A stretch of DNA of 38,226 nt from Gammaproteobacteria bacterium (GCA_013152545.1 JAADGF010000016.1:1-38226); one strand, 5' to 3'; counted from the stretch's first letter, positions 8,161 through 17,242 are shown. Program-made: numbers and translations. Notes: a model not told the origin generated them from the sequence alone.

Positions 8161-8670
8161 TTAAAAAATATTGACATTACCGGTGTCGAGGCCGGAGGTG
8201 CGGCTTTCTACAGCATGATAATTTTTTATGCTGCTTTCGAGGTCGCGGAGTGTGCTGGATTGCATGCCGGAGTAAAAATAGCGTTCGGCGCTACGACAGA
8301 CTTTTTGTAAATGTTTTTTTAAATAGTTAAAGTTTAGAATTGCTTTTGCGATATGGTCAGGGTCGTCATCATGCTCCCGCATTTTAGCCGCGATACTTAA
8401 TGCGCATTCCAGTTCATTTTCAGTAATAGAGGGTGCGCTGTCTAACGTACGGCAAGCGTTAATAGCGCTAATGATTTTGCGGTGATCAGTGACGGATTGT
8501 CCGGACCTGAGGTAGGACTCACAAGTGCTGAGCACGTTTTCCAGTCCGTTGATCTGGGTGCTTAGGGCGTATAAAGACTTGGCAAGATGGCCTCTGTCGA
8601 TGCGATGTTTTTTGAGGCTATCGGCTTGCTCAAAAGCGCTTGCTAATTCGATTTTGGTTGGTCTGCCCAT
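8161..8670 (-). CDS. Unrecognised helical protein
   Basis: Protein of 169 residues that I do not recognise. It opens MGRPTKIELASAF and appears mostly alpha-helical, soluble and charged. Three short Cys-containing helical segments are visible (LSTCESYL, AINACRTL, LQKVCRSAERYF). The lengths between them suggest helical-hairpin repeats, but no known fold is evident. No signal peptide or membrane segment is present. The ATG at 8670 follows only a weak Shine-Dalgarno sequence (GTGAG). Length and regular amphipathic character support a real gene. Confidence 0.6.
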   Translation of the reverse strand: MGRPTKIELASAFEQADSLKKHRIDRGHLAKSLYALSTQINGLENVLSTCESYLRSGQSVTDHRKIISAINACRTLDSAPSITENELECALSIAAKMREHDDDPDHIAKAILNFNYLKKHLQKVCRSAERYFYSGMQSSTLRDLESSIKNYHAVESRTSGLDTGNVNIF

Positions 8671-9184
8671 TTTGTTTGCTCACTATTTAAGGGTGACGAT
8701 TCTAGTAAATAAAGGCAGTAACATTAAGTTGTTATAGGTCATCAATGTAGCTATGATTGCTCAATAAAATATTAATGCCGTTATTATATTTTTTTAGTGT
8801 TGTTTTCATAACAATAATACATGATTTTTATATGGTTAATACACCAAAATATGCCGCGTTGCAATCGTTTTTTCCTTTATTTTTTATGAGGTATTAATAT
8901 GGTTAAACAAACGTTTTTCTAACATAAACGTTTTCAAATGCCATGTCTTTGCCAAGCATCTACGATCATGTGTTTTACAAGCTGTAAGTCCACGCTGTTC
9001 GAGGTTTAGGTGTGCGCAATGACACTGGAATTGTAATTGCTATGAATATATCTGTGTTAGTTGTAATGTCGGTGAATATTATACGATTTTTTTGTTGTTC
9101 GTTACGGCAACATTACAGAGATGGTTGTGGTGACTGAGTCAATCACCTTGTTGTGTTCATGCTACCGAAGGAGCGTGCACGTTC
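8671..9184. other. AT-rich gene-free stretch
   Basis: This 514-base gap has no credible gene. It includes an AT-rich zone around 8780-8940 and a related pair ACGTTTTTC / ACGTTTTC near 8911-8935. The palindrome at its right edge is listed separately. Confidence 0.4.
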
Positions 9185-9190
9185 CTACGG
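9165..9190. repeat. 26-bp near-perfect palindrome over a stop codon
   Basis: CCGAAGGAGCGTGCACGTTC and the following CTACGG read nearly the same on both strands, with two mismatched pairs, centred on GTGCAC. It covers the stop codon (9185-9187) of the kinase-fusion gene. No T-run follows. It may be an RNA 3' hairpin or a protein-binding site. Confidence 0.55.
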
Positions 9191-10774
9191 TGTTGTTTGG
9201 TCTGCGTTCAATATGGCACTCAAAAGCGTGTCACCATTGATGGCGGTTTGGGTGTTGATGGGTATTACGCTACAGCGTTCTTCCGCAGAAATGGTTTCTT
9301 GAGTGCTTAGCTGGTGCTCAAGGGTGTTGAGCGTTGCCTCAGATACTGTATTTGCATGTTGTGATCTTGCTTGGATACGGTTTCGCAGCGTACTGGTTTT
9401 TGCATAACAGTTTAGTATGGCAAACTTAGTATTGTTTTTTTGTGCCAGTTGGCGGAAGGCTTGTCGGTTAGCTTTTCGTAAAAAAGTGGCATCTATTAAT
9501 ACGTTATAGCCTGCTTGTATTACGGTTTCTGCTAATGTATAAAGTCGTTGATATGTCTGTTTTGAGGCATGTCGAGAATAAATGCCTTGGTAGGTTTCCG
9601 ATTGTGAATTTTCGTCAAAACCGAGGTGAAAAAGTCGTTTACGTTCCACGTCAGAACGAATTTGTATTAGAAACAATTTTTCCTGAAGTTGCTTAGCGAT
9701 TGTCGATTTTCCGGAGCCGGATAAACCGTGCATAATTATTAAGTGGGGTTGCTTAAGCTTGCACAGCTTTATGGCTAAGTTTATATACCGATGAAAATGC
9801 TTGATGGCGTTTTGCTTGTTAATGTCATTTACGTCTGGCTGATCTGAGCGGATTATTTCCACCTTGGCTCGCACCATAGCACGGTAAACCAGATAGTATC
9901 GCAAGCCTGTTAGTCCTGCATAATCTCCCGTTTTTTCAAGATAAGCGTTGAGGACGAGCGTGGCATAGTCCTGGCGTTGGTGAGACAGCAGGTCCATTGC
10001 AAGAAAAGCAATTTCGTTGATGACATCAATCCAACGAAAAGTCGGATTAAATTCAATGCAGTCAAACACGGTTACTTTATGGTTATGCAGCGCAATATTG
10101 CCAAGATGTACGTCGCCATGGCACTCTCGTATAAATCCGTTTTGCTGTCTTGAGGATAAAAATCCTTGAATGCGTAGCAACTCCGTATTGCTCCATTGGG
10201 CCAGATGATTAATTTTTTCGACATCGGTCGGGTTTGTTGACAAGATCAAGCATTGCTGGTGGTTTTCGTTTGTTGTGCGGTGTATTGTTTCGGGGTTTCC
10301 GTATGTAGGGGGAGGAGTGCAAGATGGCGGTGTTATGTTTTTATGAAAATTGGCGAGTATTTTGGCAACTGTTTCTATATGCGTTGCTGTCAGCTGATTA
10401 TCGTTGATGAGTTGATCGAATTGAGTTCCTTTGTCGAATTGTTGTAGGCGGACAGCATAGTCCACCACTGTGCCAGTGCCGTTAATGTGAAAACGACGGT
10501 GATCCTTGGTGATAGTGACAACATTAAGGTATAGGTCAGGTGCTAACCGCTTGTTTAAACGCAGTTCTTCAAGGCAAAACCAGCGCCGTTTGCCTTGCGT
10601 GGAAAAATCGACAAAGCCTAAGTTTATCGGCTTTTTAATTTTGTAAGCCAAGCGTCCTGTTAAAAACACCCAGGATATATGGGTCTCAATTAACTCAATA
10701 TACGGCACAGCGTGAAGCTGACTTAACATGTCCCTTATTTCAGAAATGTAAACATTGGCACTGTACGTTGTCAT
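9185..10774 (-). CDS. Aminoglycoside-phosphotransferase-like and P-loop kinase fusion protein
   Basis: Bifunctional-type protein of 529 residues. The N-terminal part (about 1-330) is a kinase-like phosphotransferase domain: ETHISWVFLTGRLAYKIKKP near the start and the catalytic loop HGDVHLGNIALHN with VFDCIEFNP. The C-terminal part (about 345-529) is a P-loop kinase domain. It has Walker A GLSGSGKST, RSDVERKRLF, and VLIDATFLRKANRQAF as in the COG0645 group. This two-domain architecture is widespread in proteobacteria and annotated only generally (AAA family ATPase); the substrate is not known. It probably phosphorylates a small molecule, but this is inference. The ATG is at 10774. It is divergent from the L,D-transpeptidase. 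Confidence 0.88.
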   Translation of the reverse strand: MTTYSANVYISEIRDMLSQLHAVPYIELIETHISWVFLTGRLAYKIKKPINLGFVDFSTQGKRRWFCLEELRLNKRLAPDLYLNVVTITKDHRRFHINGTGTVVDYAVRLQQFDKGTQFDQLINDNQLTATHIETVAKILANFHKNITPPSCTPPPTYGNPETIHRTTNENHQQCLILSTNPTDVEKINHLAQWSNTELLRIQGFLSSRQQNGFIRECHGDVHLGNIALHNHKVTVFDCIEFNPTFRWIDVINEIAFLAMDLLSHQRQDYATLVLNAYLEKTGDYAGLTGLRYYLVYRAMVRAKVEIIRSDQPDVNDINKQNAIKHFHRYINLAIKLCKLKQPHLIIMHGLSGSGKSTIAKQLQEKLFLIQIRSDVERKRLFHLGFDENSQSETYQGIYSRHASKQTYQRLYTLAETVIQAGYNVLIDATFLRKANRQAFRQLAQKNNTKFAILNCYAKTSTLRNRIQARSQHANTVSEATLNTLEHQLSTQETISAEERCSVIPINTQTAINGDTLLSAILNADQTTP

Positions 10775-10894
10775 TATTATATTAACTGATCGGTATGTTA
10801 ACAGCTAATGATGGCATTATTGTCAATGAAATACATTGATGCGAGTCAATAATTAAAGTGGACATGACCGCTTGCAAGCAGGCAATATAAGCAT

Positions 10895-12076
10895 ATGCGT
10901 ATTATCAATGTATTACTTGGGTTTTGTTGGGTTTTTTGCAGTCAAGGTGTTACGGCCGCTCGATATGTGATACCGGAGAATGGCGATACCGTGGTTGGGT
11001 ATTTGCAACTGGGCGAGATGAGGCGTTCGGATACGTTGCCGGATATCGCGCGACGTTATAATTTGGGGTTTAACGAAATCAATATCGCGAATCCTGGTAT
11101 GGATGCTTGGGTGCCCGACCATAAAAGGGCAGTGTTAATACCCAGTGCCTTTATACTTCCACCCAAGCCATGGAAGGGAATTATTATTAATCTTGCGGAG
11201 ATGCGTTTATATTATTTTCCACCGACAAAAAAAAACCAAAGTGCGGTCGTTCAAACCTACCCTTTGGCAATTGGTCAGGCTAGCTGGCGTACACCTTTGG
11301 GCATCTTTCAAATCACCGAGAAAATAGAAAAGCCATCGTGGACTGTTCCGGCGTCGATTATTGCTGAGGATGCTAGCTTATCACGTTATGGTAATCGCCG
11401 GATTATCCCCGGAGGTGATGAGGAAAACCCCTTGGGTGAGTATGCCTTAATGCTGAATGCGTCGGGTTATCTCATTCATGGTACCAATAAGCCCTATAGT
11501 ATTGGGCGTAGAGTGAGTCGTGGTTGTTTGCGTATGTATCCAGAAGACATTGATGCGTTGTTTGATGAAGTGACGCGTGGTACTACGGTTAGAATTATCA
11601 GTCAGAGTTTTAAAGTGGGTAAGCGGCAAGGGGTTGTTTATGTTGAGTCGCATCATTCTAATTACGTGGATAATGAGCACGAAAGCGAAAATTTCACGTC
11701 ATTGGTGTCGGGGGTTATCACCCTGGCGCCGCAACAGAAAATTACGACGCGGGAGTGGCGGCGTTTGAATCAAATTGCAGCAGAATACAGCGGCATACCT
11801 GTGCCGTTTGTTAACCTCATGACGTCGTCAGGTAATAAACAGCAATGGCAGGTAAAATTACGCGAATTCTCTGGTGATGGGCAATTACAGCCAGTGGAGC
11901 AGTTATTGAAACGCTTGTTTTTGCCGTATGTGAAAGATAATTGTAGCAACAATCAGCAATCCTGTGTAACGATTGGCCCGCTGGATAATCGCAGCTTTGC
12001 TGAAGCGACGGTTGATTTGCTTGGGGCTAAATTAATCGCGAATCCGGCAATAAAATCTATCTCTCCCGGGCCGTGA
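10895..12076 (+). CDS. L,D-transpeptidase (YkuD domain) with LysM-like N-terminus
   Basis: Periplasmic enzyme of 393 residues. Hydrophobic residues 5-21 form a signal peptide. Residues about 28-87 resemble a LysM-like domain (GDTV, DTLPDIARRYNLGFNEI, NPG). The YkuD catalytic domain spans about 93-237, with His195 in IHGTN and the catalytic Cys211 in SRGCLRMYPEDI. This is the ErfK/YbiS/YcfS/YnhG group, which forms 3-3 peptidoglycan cross-links or attaches Braun-type lipoprotein to peptidoglycan. A 150-residue C-terminal extension (about 240-393) has no family I recognise. The neighbouring, convergent lipoprotein gene ends in lysine, as an anchoring substrate would. Assigned to the family, not to a specific member. 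Confidence 0.93.
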   Translation: MRIINVLLGFCWVFCSQGVTAARYVIPENGDTVVGYLQLGEMRRSDTLPDIARRYNLGFNEINIANPGMDAWVPDHKRAVLIPSAFILPPKPWKGIIINLAEMRLYYFPPTKKNQSAVVQTYPLAIGQASWRTPLGIFQITEKIEKPSWTVPASIIAEDASLSRYGNRRIIPGGDEENPLGEYALMLNASGYLIHGTNKPYSIGRRVSRGCLRMYPEDIDALFDEVTRGTTVRIISQSFKVGKRQGVVYVESHHSNYVDNEHESENFTSLVSGVITLAPQQKITTREWRRLNQIAAEYSGIPVPFVNLMTSSGNKQQWQVKLREFSGDGQLQPVEQLLKRLFLPYVKDNCSNNQQSCVTIGPLDNRSFAEATVDLLGAKLIANPAIKSISPGP

Positions 12077-12380
12077 GGCATTTTATATGCGCGCTGCCAG
12101 CAGGGAGTATTTGGCCGTCCATAAACAACAAATATTTTGTATCTTGCAAAAACGGCCAATTTCAGGTGCAAACTTCAGTCTCAAACAAAACCTGCGGGCA
12201 AGCCCGGGTTGGGAGGCTGTCCGCAGTGAATTTGCTATTCACGGACAGCCTCCCCGCCCTCCCTGGGGAGGGTGATGGAAACTGTGGCATTCCACAATGT
12301 CCGTCATTACTAGTGTGGTTGCTGAGGTGCGCCATTGCGTTTCAAGTGTAAGTAGACTGGCTAACGAAAAAAATCAGCTT
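12077..12380. other. Convergent intergenic stretch with strong hairpins
   Basis: The gap lies between two converging genes. It holds the large hairpin at 12211-12254 and, immediately after, CCCTCC (12257-12262) paired with GGAGGG (12267-12272). Either could end transcripts from both sides. The open frames here look spurious. Confidence 0.5.
12211..12254. repeat. GC-rich hairpin related to repeat family C
   Basis: GGGAGGCTGTCC (12211-12222) pairs perfectly with GGACAGCCTCCC (12243-12254), and GTGAAT (12226-12231) with ATTCAC (12237-12242), leaving a three-base bulge. The end sequence GGAGGCTGTCCG resembles the family-C end GGAGCCTGTCCG at 14730-14748 and 30754-30772, so it may be a compact relative. 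Confidence 0.6.
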
Positions 12381-12701
12381 TTATTTGCTGATGGCACGCT
12401 CAAACATGCGTTCTGCGCGATTTGATGAATCCTGAGCCATGTTTTTTGCCTCGTTGGCTATGTTTAATGCGCGTTCCGCTGTTGTGTTGGCTCGTTCCGA
12501 TGTGCTCATTGCATTGTTTGCCGTTGCAATGGCTTCATCGGCTTTACGTTCCGCACGCGTTGCAATTGTTTTTGCCTCGTCGGCGGTTTGCTGCGCATTA
12601 TTTATTTTGGTTTCTAGGTCGACCGTGTTTGCTGTTGTTGTGCAACCGATTAATGAGAAAGCAAGTAGTGTACTCGCGATACTTAGTCCAGCAATTTTCA
12701 T
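12381..12701 (-). CDS. Lpp/OprI-like alanine-zipper lipoprotein
   Basis: Outer-membrane lipoprotein of 106 residues. The signal peptide MKIAGLSIASTLLAF ends in lipobox SLIGC, so the lipidated residue is Cys20. The mature part is a coiled coil rich in alanine in heptad pattern (AEAKTIATRAERKADEAI-like repeats). It resembles OprI of pseudomonads and Lpp of enterobacteria but is longer. The last residue is lysine, as in Lpp, where it is linked to peptidoglycan by an L,D-transpeptidase, and such a gene lies next door. I moved the start from an upstream codon to ATG 12701, which has GGAGAGAG in front. The attachment to peptidoglycan is inferred, not seen. Confidence 0.85.
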   Translation of the reverse strand: MKIAGLSIASTLLAFSLIGCTTTANTVDLETKINNAQQTADEAKTIATRAERKADEAIATANNAMSTSERANTTAERALNIANEAKNMAQDSSNRAERMFERAISK

Positions 12702-13305
12702 GTTTTCTCTCTCCATTATTCTTCGTAAGCTCTTCGTAAGCATGTGACATAAAACTCCTTACTTAGAGCATATTATTATATTCTGCTCAGTGCAATCAAA
12801 ATAATATGAAATTGCATTTCTCCCCACATTCCCCGGCAACTGCTGCTGTGTTGTCCTATACCGTGCATCCGTACACTTGGCCGGTAACGCGTTCATGTCT
12901 TTGTATTTTTACTGGGGCTACGAGAGTCGATTCACCTGTTTTTGCATTGTCTGGCGAGCTGTAAGAATGGAAGGTTACGTGAGTATTATTGTGATATTTT
13001 ATAATGAAGCATTGTTTTCAAAAAAAGCGATATATACCCGTGGCGTTTGGGATTTAGGTTATAAGTGTGCGTCATATTTTCTTCATGGCCAGGCGAAATG
13101 ACGCGTATATAGTCATTCTATTGCAAGGAGTTTCAATGCAGCCATGGCGTCAATAGGGTGTGCAATTAGATCTAAATCTCAATCGCGACGGGTATATAAC
13201 TGAGTTTATTGATGCATGTCAATCGTGTTTTTGGGGTTGTGATACAAACTTTAAAGGTAGGGTTACGCTTTTTATTGATTTACTGACAAAAAAGGTATTC
13301 ATGTA
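12702..13305. other. Intergenic stretch containing repeat element B
   Basis: Between the divergent lipoprotein gene and glgC. The upstream 160 bases should hold the lipoprotein promoter. The family-B element occupies 13031-13198. I found no reliable promoter for glgC. Confidence 0.4.
13031..13198. repeat. MITE-like element, family B, full copy
   Basis: 168 bp with imperfect terminal inverted repeats of about 40 bp. The left end is TATATACCCGTGGCGTTTGG and onward (GATTTAGGT, GTGTGCG). The right end is its mirror: GTGTGCA, ATCTAAATCTCAATCGCGACGGGTATATA. No coding capacity is apparent. Partial copies or ends occur at 24282-24350, 26266-26296, 29115-29162 and 37068-37090. A TA lies at both outer borders. 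Confidence 0.75.
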
Positions 13306-14562
13306 ATGGTTGATAAGTCTGAACGCTACGTCAGTTTATTAACAAGGAAAACATTGGCGCTGATATTGGCTGGAGGCAGAGGGTCGCGGTTGGGACCACT
13401 CACGGCGTGGGAGTCAAAACCCGCTGTTCCGTTTGGGGGTAAATTTCGTATTATCGACTTTCCTTTATCGAATTGTATCAATTCGGGTATTCGCCGTATT
13501 GGTGTGCTGACTCAGTATAAAGCGCATTCTCTGATTCAACATTTGCATCGTGGTTGGGGGTTTTTGCGCGGCGAATTTGATGAATTTATTGAAATTTTGC
13601 CAGCACAGCAGCGGCTTGAAACGTCTTGGTATGCGGGGACGGCTGATGCTATCTATCAAAATATAGATATTATGGGCGCTCATCGGCCCGATTACGTGTT
13701 AATTTTGGCGGGTGATCATATTTATAAAATGGATTACGGCCCAATGATTGCCTATCATGTAGAGCACAACGCCGATCTTACGGTAGGTTGTTTGCCTGTG
13801 TCATTGGAGGATGCCCGCTCATTCGGGGTTATGTCAGTCGAGGATAGCGGTGCAGTCATTGAGTTTAATGAGAAGCCAGATGATCCCCAGTCAATGCCTG
13901 GTAACAACGATGTTTCGTTGGCCTCAATGGGTATTTATGTGTTTAATGCAAGGTTTCTCAAGGACAGACTCATTGCGGATGCGAAGGATGACAGCAGTAG
14001 TCATGATTTTGGTAAAGACATCATTCCATCATTAATTAAGGCCCATAAGGTGATGTGCTATCCTTTTCGTGATGTCCAGAAAGGAACGGATGCCTATTGG
14101 CGCGATGTGGGTACCGTTGATGCGTTTTGGCAGGCAAATTTGGAGTTAATTGGTATTACGCCTGAACTGAACCTTTACGATGAAAATTGGCCTATTTGGA
14201 CTTATCAGGAGCAGTTGCCACCCGCTAAATTTGTGTTTGATGATGAAAACCGCAGAGGTATGGCCGTGGATTCCATGGTGTCTGGAGGGTGTATTATTTC
14301 CGGTGCCCTAGTGCGGCATTCGTTATTGTTTTCCAATGTGTTAGTGGATTGTTATTCGGTCGTTTGTGATTCTGTTATTCTGCCCGGGGTGCGAATCGGT
14401 CGTGAGTGTATCATTAAAAATGCAGTGATTGATCGAAGTTGCGAAATTCCCGGTGGAATGATCATTGGGGAAAACCCTCAGCATGACAAGGAGCGGTTTT
14501 ATGTCAGTGAAAAAGGGGTAGTGTTGGTGACGCCTGATATGTTGGGTCAAAACTGGCGCTAA
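13306..14562 (+). CDS. glgC: Glucose-1-phosphate adenylyltransferase (ADP-glucose pyrophosphorylase)
   Basis: Cytoplasmic enzyme making ADP-glucose from ATP and glucose 1-phosphate, the committed step of bacterial glycogen synthesis. The 418 residues match the family (E. coli about 431). Visible are the nucleotide-binding [60 protein letters not shown] and the sugar-phosphate site region VIEFNEKPD. The left-handed helix C-terminal domain (repeated hydrophobic I-rich turns such as [20 protein letters not shown]) is intact. The ATG at 13306 fits the family start, with a short AAGG upstream. No glgA, glgB or glgP is nearby, so it is a lone glycogen gene in this window. Allosteric behaviour cannot be judged. 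Confidence 0.96.
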   Translation: MVDKSERYVSLLTRKTLALILAGGRGSRLGPLTAWESKPAVPFGGKFRIIDFPLSNCINSGIRRIGVLTQYKAHSLIQHLHRGWGFLRGEFDEFIEILPAQQRLETSWYAGTADAIYQNIDIMGAHRPDYVLILAGDHIYKMDYGPMIAYHVEHNADLTVGCLPVSLEDARSFGVMSVEDSGAVIEFNEKPDDPQSMPGNNDVSLASMGIYVFNARFLKDRLIADAKDDSSSHDFGKDIIPSLIKAHKVMCYPFRDVQKGTDAYWRDVGTVDAFWQANLELIGITPELNLYDENWPIWTYQEQLPPAKFVFDDENRRGMAVDSMVSGGCIISGALVRHSLLFSNVLVDCYSVVCDSVILPGVRIGRECIIKNAVIDRSCEIPGGMIIGENPQHDKERFYVSEKGVVLVTPDMLGQNWR

Positions 14563-14567
14563 TGCTA

Positions 14568-14748
14568 GGAGCCTGCCCGAGAATAGCCGCCGTCGCGAGG
14601 GAACACCATTTTGGTCCATTTTTTGCGATTGCATCTGGTACTTACTTTTGGCTTTTGAGGCGAATATTGCGCCTATTTAACGTAGGGATGGTAATAAGGG
14701 GCTAAAATGGCGTTTTCGCGGTTGGTTTTCTATTCTCGGACAGGCTCC
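14568..14748. repeat. MITE-like element, family C, full copy
   Basis: 181 bp starting five bases after the glgC stop. The ends GGAGCCTGCCCGAGAATAG and CTATTCTCGGACAGGCTCC are inverted copies with one mismatch. The mirror continues less perfectly inward (CGCGAG, AACACCATTTTGGTCC against the mirrored AACGCCATTTTAGCCCC). A lone end with the same sequence is at 30754-30772. It may also end the glgC transcript. Confidence 0.75.
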
Positions 14749-14816
14749 CTCCTAGTATTGTGCGATACTCAAAGCCATCAGGATTTAGGCGTCATTGTGC
14801 ATCCTAATCGATTCTT

Positions 14817-15179
14817 TCAGTGACAATTCGTTGCTAACAAACTCCCCACGGTTGCACCTGCTGTATTCCAAACCATATCCCGATAACTGTATTGGGTTTT
14901 TTTGCTTCGTTTATCGTAAGACTCTTTCCCCGCACCAATTGCTAGACTGAATGAAAAGGCAAAGAGCGCAGCATCACAATTGTGTTGATTTTTATCTTTT
15001 GCAGCAACTGCCAGCCCTGCTGCTAAGGTGGCAGATGTCGCAAAATGAGCCGCCTTGTCTTTAGCAAACCAAGCTCCGCCTGACTGAAGTGGTTTTGCTG
15101 TGCAACTGATTAAATTCATTGCACAAAGTGATAAAATAACGGCCAATAACTGTGGGCGATTTGGCATTGATGAATTCAC
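14817..15179 (-). CDS. Small YfiM-like lipoprotein
   Basis: Predicted lipoprotein of 120 residues. A hydrophobic signal segment (LLAVILSLCAMN) ends in lipobox LISC, with Cys26 as the lipidated residue. The mature part contains WFAKDKAAHFATSATLA, a hydrophobic stretch, then GKESYDKRSKKTQYSYRDMV and WNTAGATVGS. The DKxxHF and KExYD..S..D motifs resemble the YfiM/DUF2279 group of periplasmic lipoproteins, whose function is not established. Lack of a clear Walker or catalytic motif leaves its role open. It lies 68 bases beyond repeat element C, is convergent with glgC and precedes no obvious partner. Confidence 0.65.
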   Translation of the reverse strand: MNSSMPNRPQLLAVILSLCAMNLISCTAKPLQSGGAWFAKDKAAHFATSATLAAGLAVAAKDKNQHNCDAALFAFSFSLAIGAGKESYDKRSKKTQYSYRDMVWNTAGATVGSLLATNCH

Positions 15180-15488
15180 TTAATGGTCATGTGGGCTATT
15201 TTTTGAGGAAATCCATTCGCGATTGTCATGTTAAACATACAGAGTTTTTTCGGGTACTTTATTATTAGCGCGTAGACGACATGGTATCACCCATGCAGTG
15301 CTAACAGTAGAATTGGATAAAACAACAGTGCTAAAACTTATTTTAGGACGAATTTGGGATATTGCGAGTTTTTAATGCGGCGAAATGTGTGTTAATGAAC
15401 TGCTCGTAATTAGCCTCTCGTTTTCAAGTTTTGATTTTACCGACTGTTAGTTGGTTGCTCGGAGAGGTGTCGAGCGCGAGATACCGCG
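15180..15488. other. Intergenic stretch downstream of the pga operon
   Basis: 309 bases between the start of the lipoprotein gene and the end of pgaCD, both read leftward. No gene, strong hairpin or repeat stood out. Confidence 0.35.
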
Positions 15489-17240
15489 CTATAGGTTTGC
15501 CGCCACCTTACGTTGATTAAGCTGTTTCACATTATGATCGATAATAGGATGGTCATCATCATCAAAATGCAGGTAAGTTTCCTTATTGCTGCGCAAACAG
15601 TCGACAGACTCTGGGGTAAGCTTCGTTGATTCACAGACTTGTTTCGTTGTTACCACAGGCGCTTTGCTGTTACGACGGTTTCGGCGGCCATATCGTCTGC
15701 TGTTCCAAATAATCCACGCGGCAGTCAGTAGCCACATGGTAACGATAACTGAGCCGTAATTCAATGCAGTGGTAAATGTTTCAACGCTGCCAGGGGATAA
15801 CATTTCTTTTTTAAATAAATACCCGCCCGCAAACCAAAGACCTAAACTGATTAAAGGCGTTATTAAATATACCCATAAACTCCAGGAAATAAAGGTCACC
15901 ATCAGTTCGGCATATTTTTTGGTATTCGGCACTAGGCGCCAAAAAAATTGGCGGTGTTCAGATTGATGGCGGGTTTCCCGTATGCGCAAGGGGGCGTATA
16001 GCAATTTTCTCCCGGGACTGATCCAGACTGCATGTCGGGTTTTGCCCATTTTAATGAGGCCTTTTGGCACGGCAATAACAGTAGTGGCTGCACTTAACAG
16101 CCAATAGAACGCCGGATACCATATGGCCCAGAATAGGTAACGAAGTAAGCCGCGACGCTCATAAAGGCCGTCGAGTAACAGTCCAATGGAAAATTGCGCC
16201 AGACAAACGACGGCCAAGGCAACCCCGGTCCATTTGGGTATTAATGTTGCTACTATTAAGGCGTCGGGCCAGTACGCTTCTGGCACAGTATGGGTGGCCA
16301 CCCAGCAGATAATTGTGAAGGTGATTGCGTAACACCACAATACACTCACCCAATATTCCAGATTCACCACCCACATGCGGCGATTTTTCCACTGAAAAAT
16401 TTCTTTACCAAATTTTATCGATGCCTCAAAGCCGCCTTGTGCCCAGCGTAAACGTTGTTTCCATAATGATTGCAGTGTTTCTGGTACCAGTATCCAGGTC
16501 AGTGCCTTGGGTTCATAACGGATATCCCAATAACGTAATTGCAGCTTCCAACTAATGTCGATGTCTTCTGTGACAGTTTCCGCAGACCAGTAGCCCACGT
16601 CGTGTAAGGCGGATTTTCGAAAGCAAGCAGTGACGCCGGAAATGGTGAATAATCGGCCAATATTTCGTTGTGTACGTTTAACCATGCCCACAATTGCCGA
16701 AAACTCGCCGATTTGAATGCGTGATAATAAGCTGGTTTTATTGATGACACGAGGATTGCCCGTAACAGCCGCAACACGTGGGCTGTCAATGAAGTGTTTA
16801 ATCATCCAAAATAAGGCGTCTTTGTCCAGCAACGCATCAGCATCAATACACATAATATAGTCGGCTTTGCTGGCAAGTACCCCTGCGTTTAGAGCCATCG
16901 CTTTACCATAATTTTTGGTGAGCGTTACCACTTTGAGTTGTTCAAATTCTTCGCTGAGCGATTTTAGAATTTTACCGGTATTATCAGTGCTGCCATCGTT
17001 AATAGCAATGATGTCAAAGGAGGGATAGCGGTTGGCTGCCAGTTGCCGAATAGCATCATGTATGCAGTTTTGCTCATTATGGCAAGGAACCAATATCGAA
17101 ACATGAGGATAATGATCAAGTTTAGGTGGTTTAGAACGGTTTCGTTCACGACGATTGAAAAAGATTAATGCCCCCGTCATCCAATACACAGCCATAAACA
17201 GTGGGTAAAAGAAAATAAATACAAAAAAAATAACATTCAT
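15489..17240 (-). CDS. pgaC: Fused PgaC-PgaD: poly-beta-1,6-N-acetylglucosamine synthase with its accessory subunit
   Basis: Inner-membrane polysaccharide synthase of 583 residues; usual PgaC has about 440. Residues 1-413 are PgaC: an N-terminal membrane segment, GT2 domain with INDGSTD (80-86), DxD motif CIDADALL (131-138), TEDIDISW (224-231) and QRLRWAQGG (262-270), then several membrane helices. Residues about 414-583 match PgaD, the subunit needed for c-di-GMP-responsive synthesis: two hydrophobic segments (443-473, 493-513), then the basic NSRRYGRRNRR. The C-terminal pattern VCESTKLTPESV...ETYLHFD corresponds to the E. coli PgaD tail YAESLAIPDEL...MSVHF. No separate pgaD is present. The start follows the pgaB stop by two bases, with GGAGG inside the end of pgaB. 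Confidence 0.93.
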   Translation of the reverse strand: MNVIFFVFIFFYPLFMAVYWMTGALIFFNRRERNRSKPPKLDHYPHVSILVPCHNEQNCIHDAIRQLAANRYPSFDIIAINDGSTDNTGKILKSLSEEFEQLKVVTLTKNYGKAMALNAGVLASKADYIMCIDADALLDKDALFWMIKHFIDSPRVAAVTGNPRVINKTSLLSRIQIGEFSAIVGMVKRTQRNIGRLFTISGVTACFRKSALHDVGYWSAETVTEDIDISWKLQLRYWDIRYEPKALTWILVPETLQSLWKQRLRWAQGGFEASIKFGKEIFQWKNRRMWVVNLEYWVSVLWCYAITFTIICWVATHTVPEAYWPDALIVATLIPKWTGVALAVVCLAQFSIGLLLDGLYERRGLLRYLFWAIWYPAFYWLLSAATTVIAVPKGLIKMGKTRHAVWISPGRKLLYAPLRIRETRHQSEHRQFFWRLVPNTKKYAELMVTFISWSLWVYLITPLISLGLWFAGGYLFKKEMLSPGSVETFTTALNYGSVIVTMWLLTAAWIIWNSRRYGRRNRRNSKAPVVTTKQVCESTKLTPESVDCLRSNKETYLHFDDDDHPIIDHNVKQLNQRKVAANL

Positions 17241-17242
17241 AA

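Noticed and set aside
9185-10774. Reading this gene as an aminoglycoside-resistance enzyme
   Set aside because: The phosphotransferase domain is generic and fused to a P-loop kinase; this architecture is a housekeeping-type protein of unknown substrate, so no resistance claim is made.
12073-12351. Open frame of 92 codons after the L,D-transpeptidase
   Set aside because: It runs through the GC-rich hairpin at 12211-12254, overlaps the previous stop and has no family-like sequence.
12877-13101. Open frame of 74 codons upstream of glgC
   Set aside because: Its 3' half lies inside the family-B repeat element and its composition is not protein-like.
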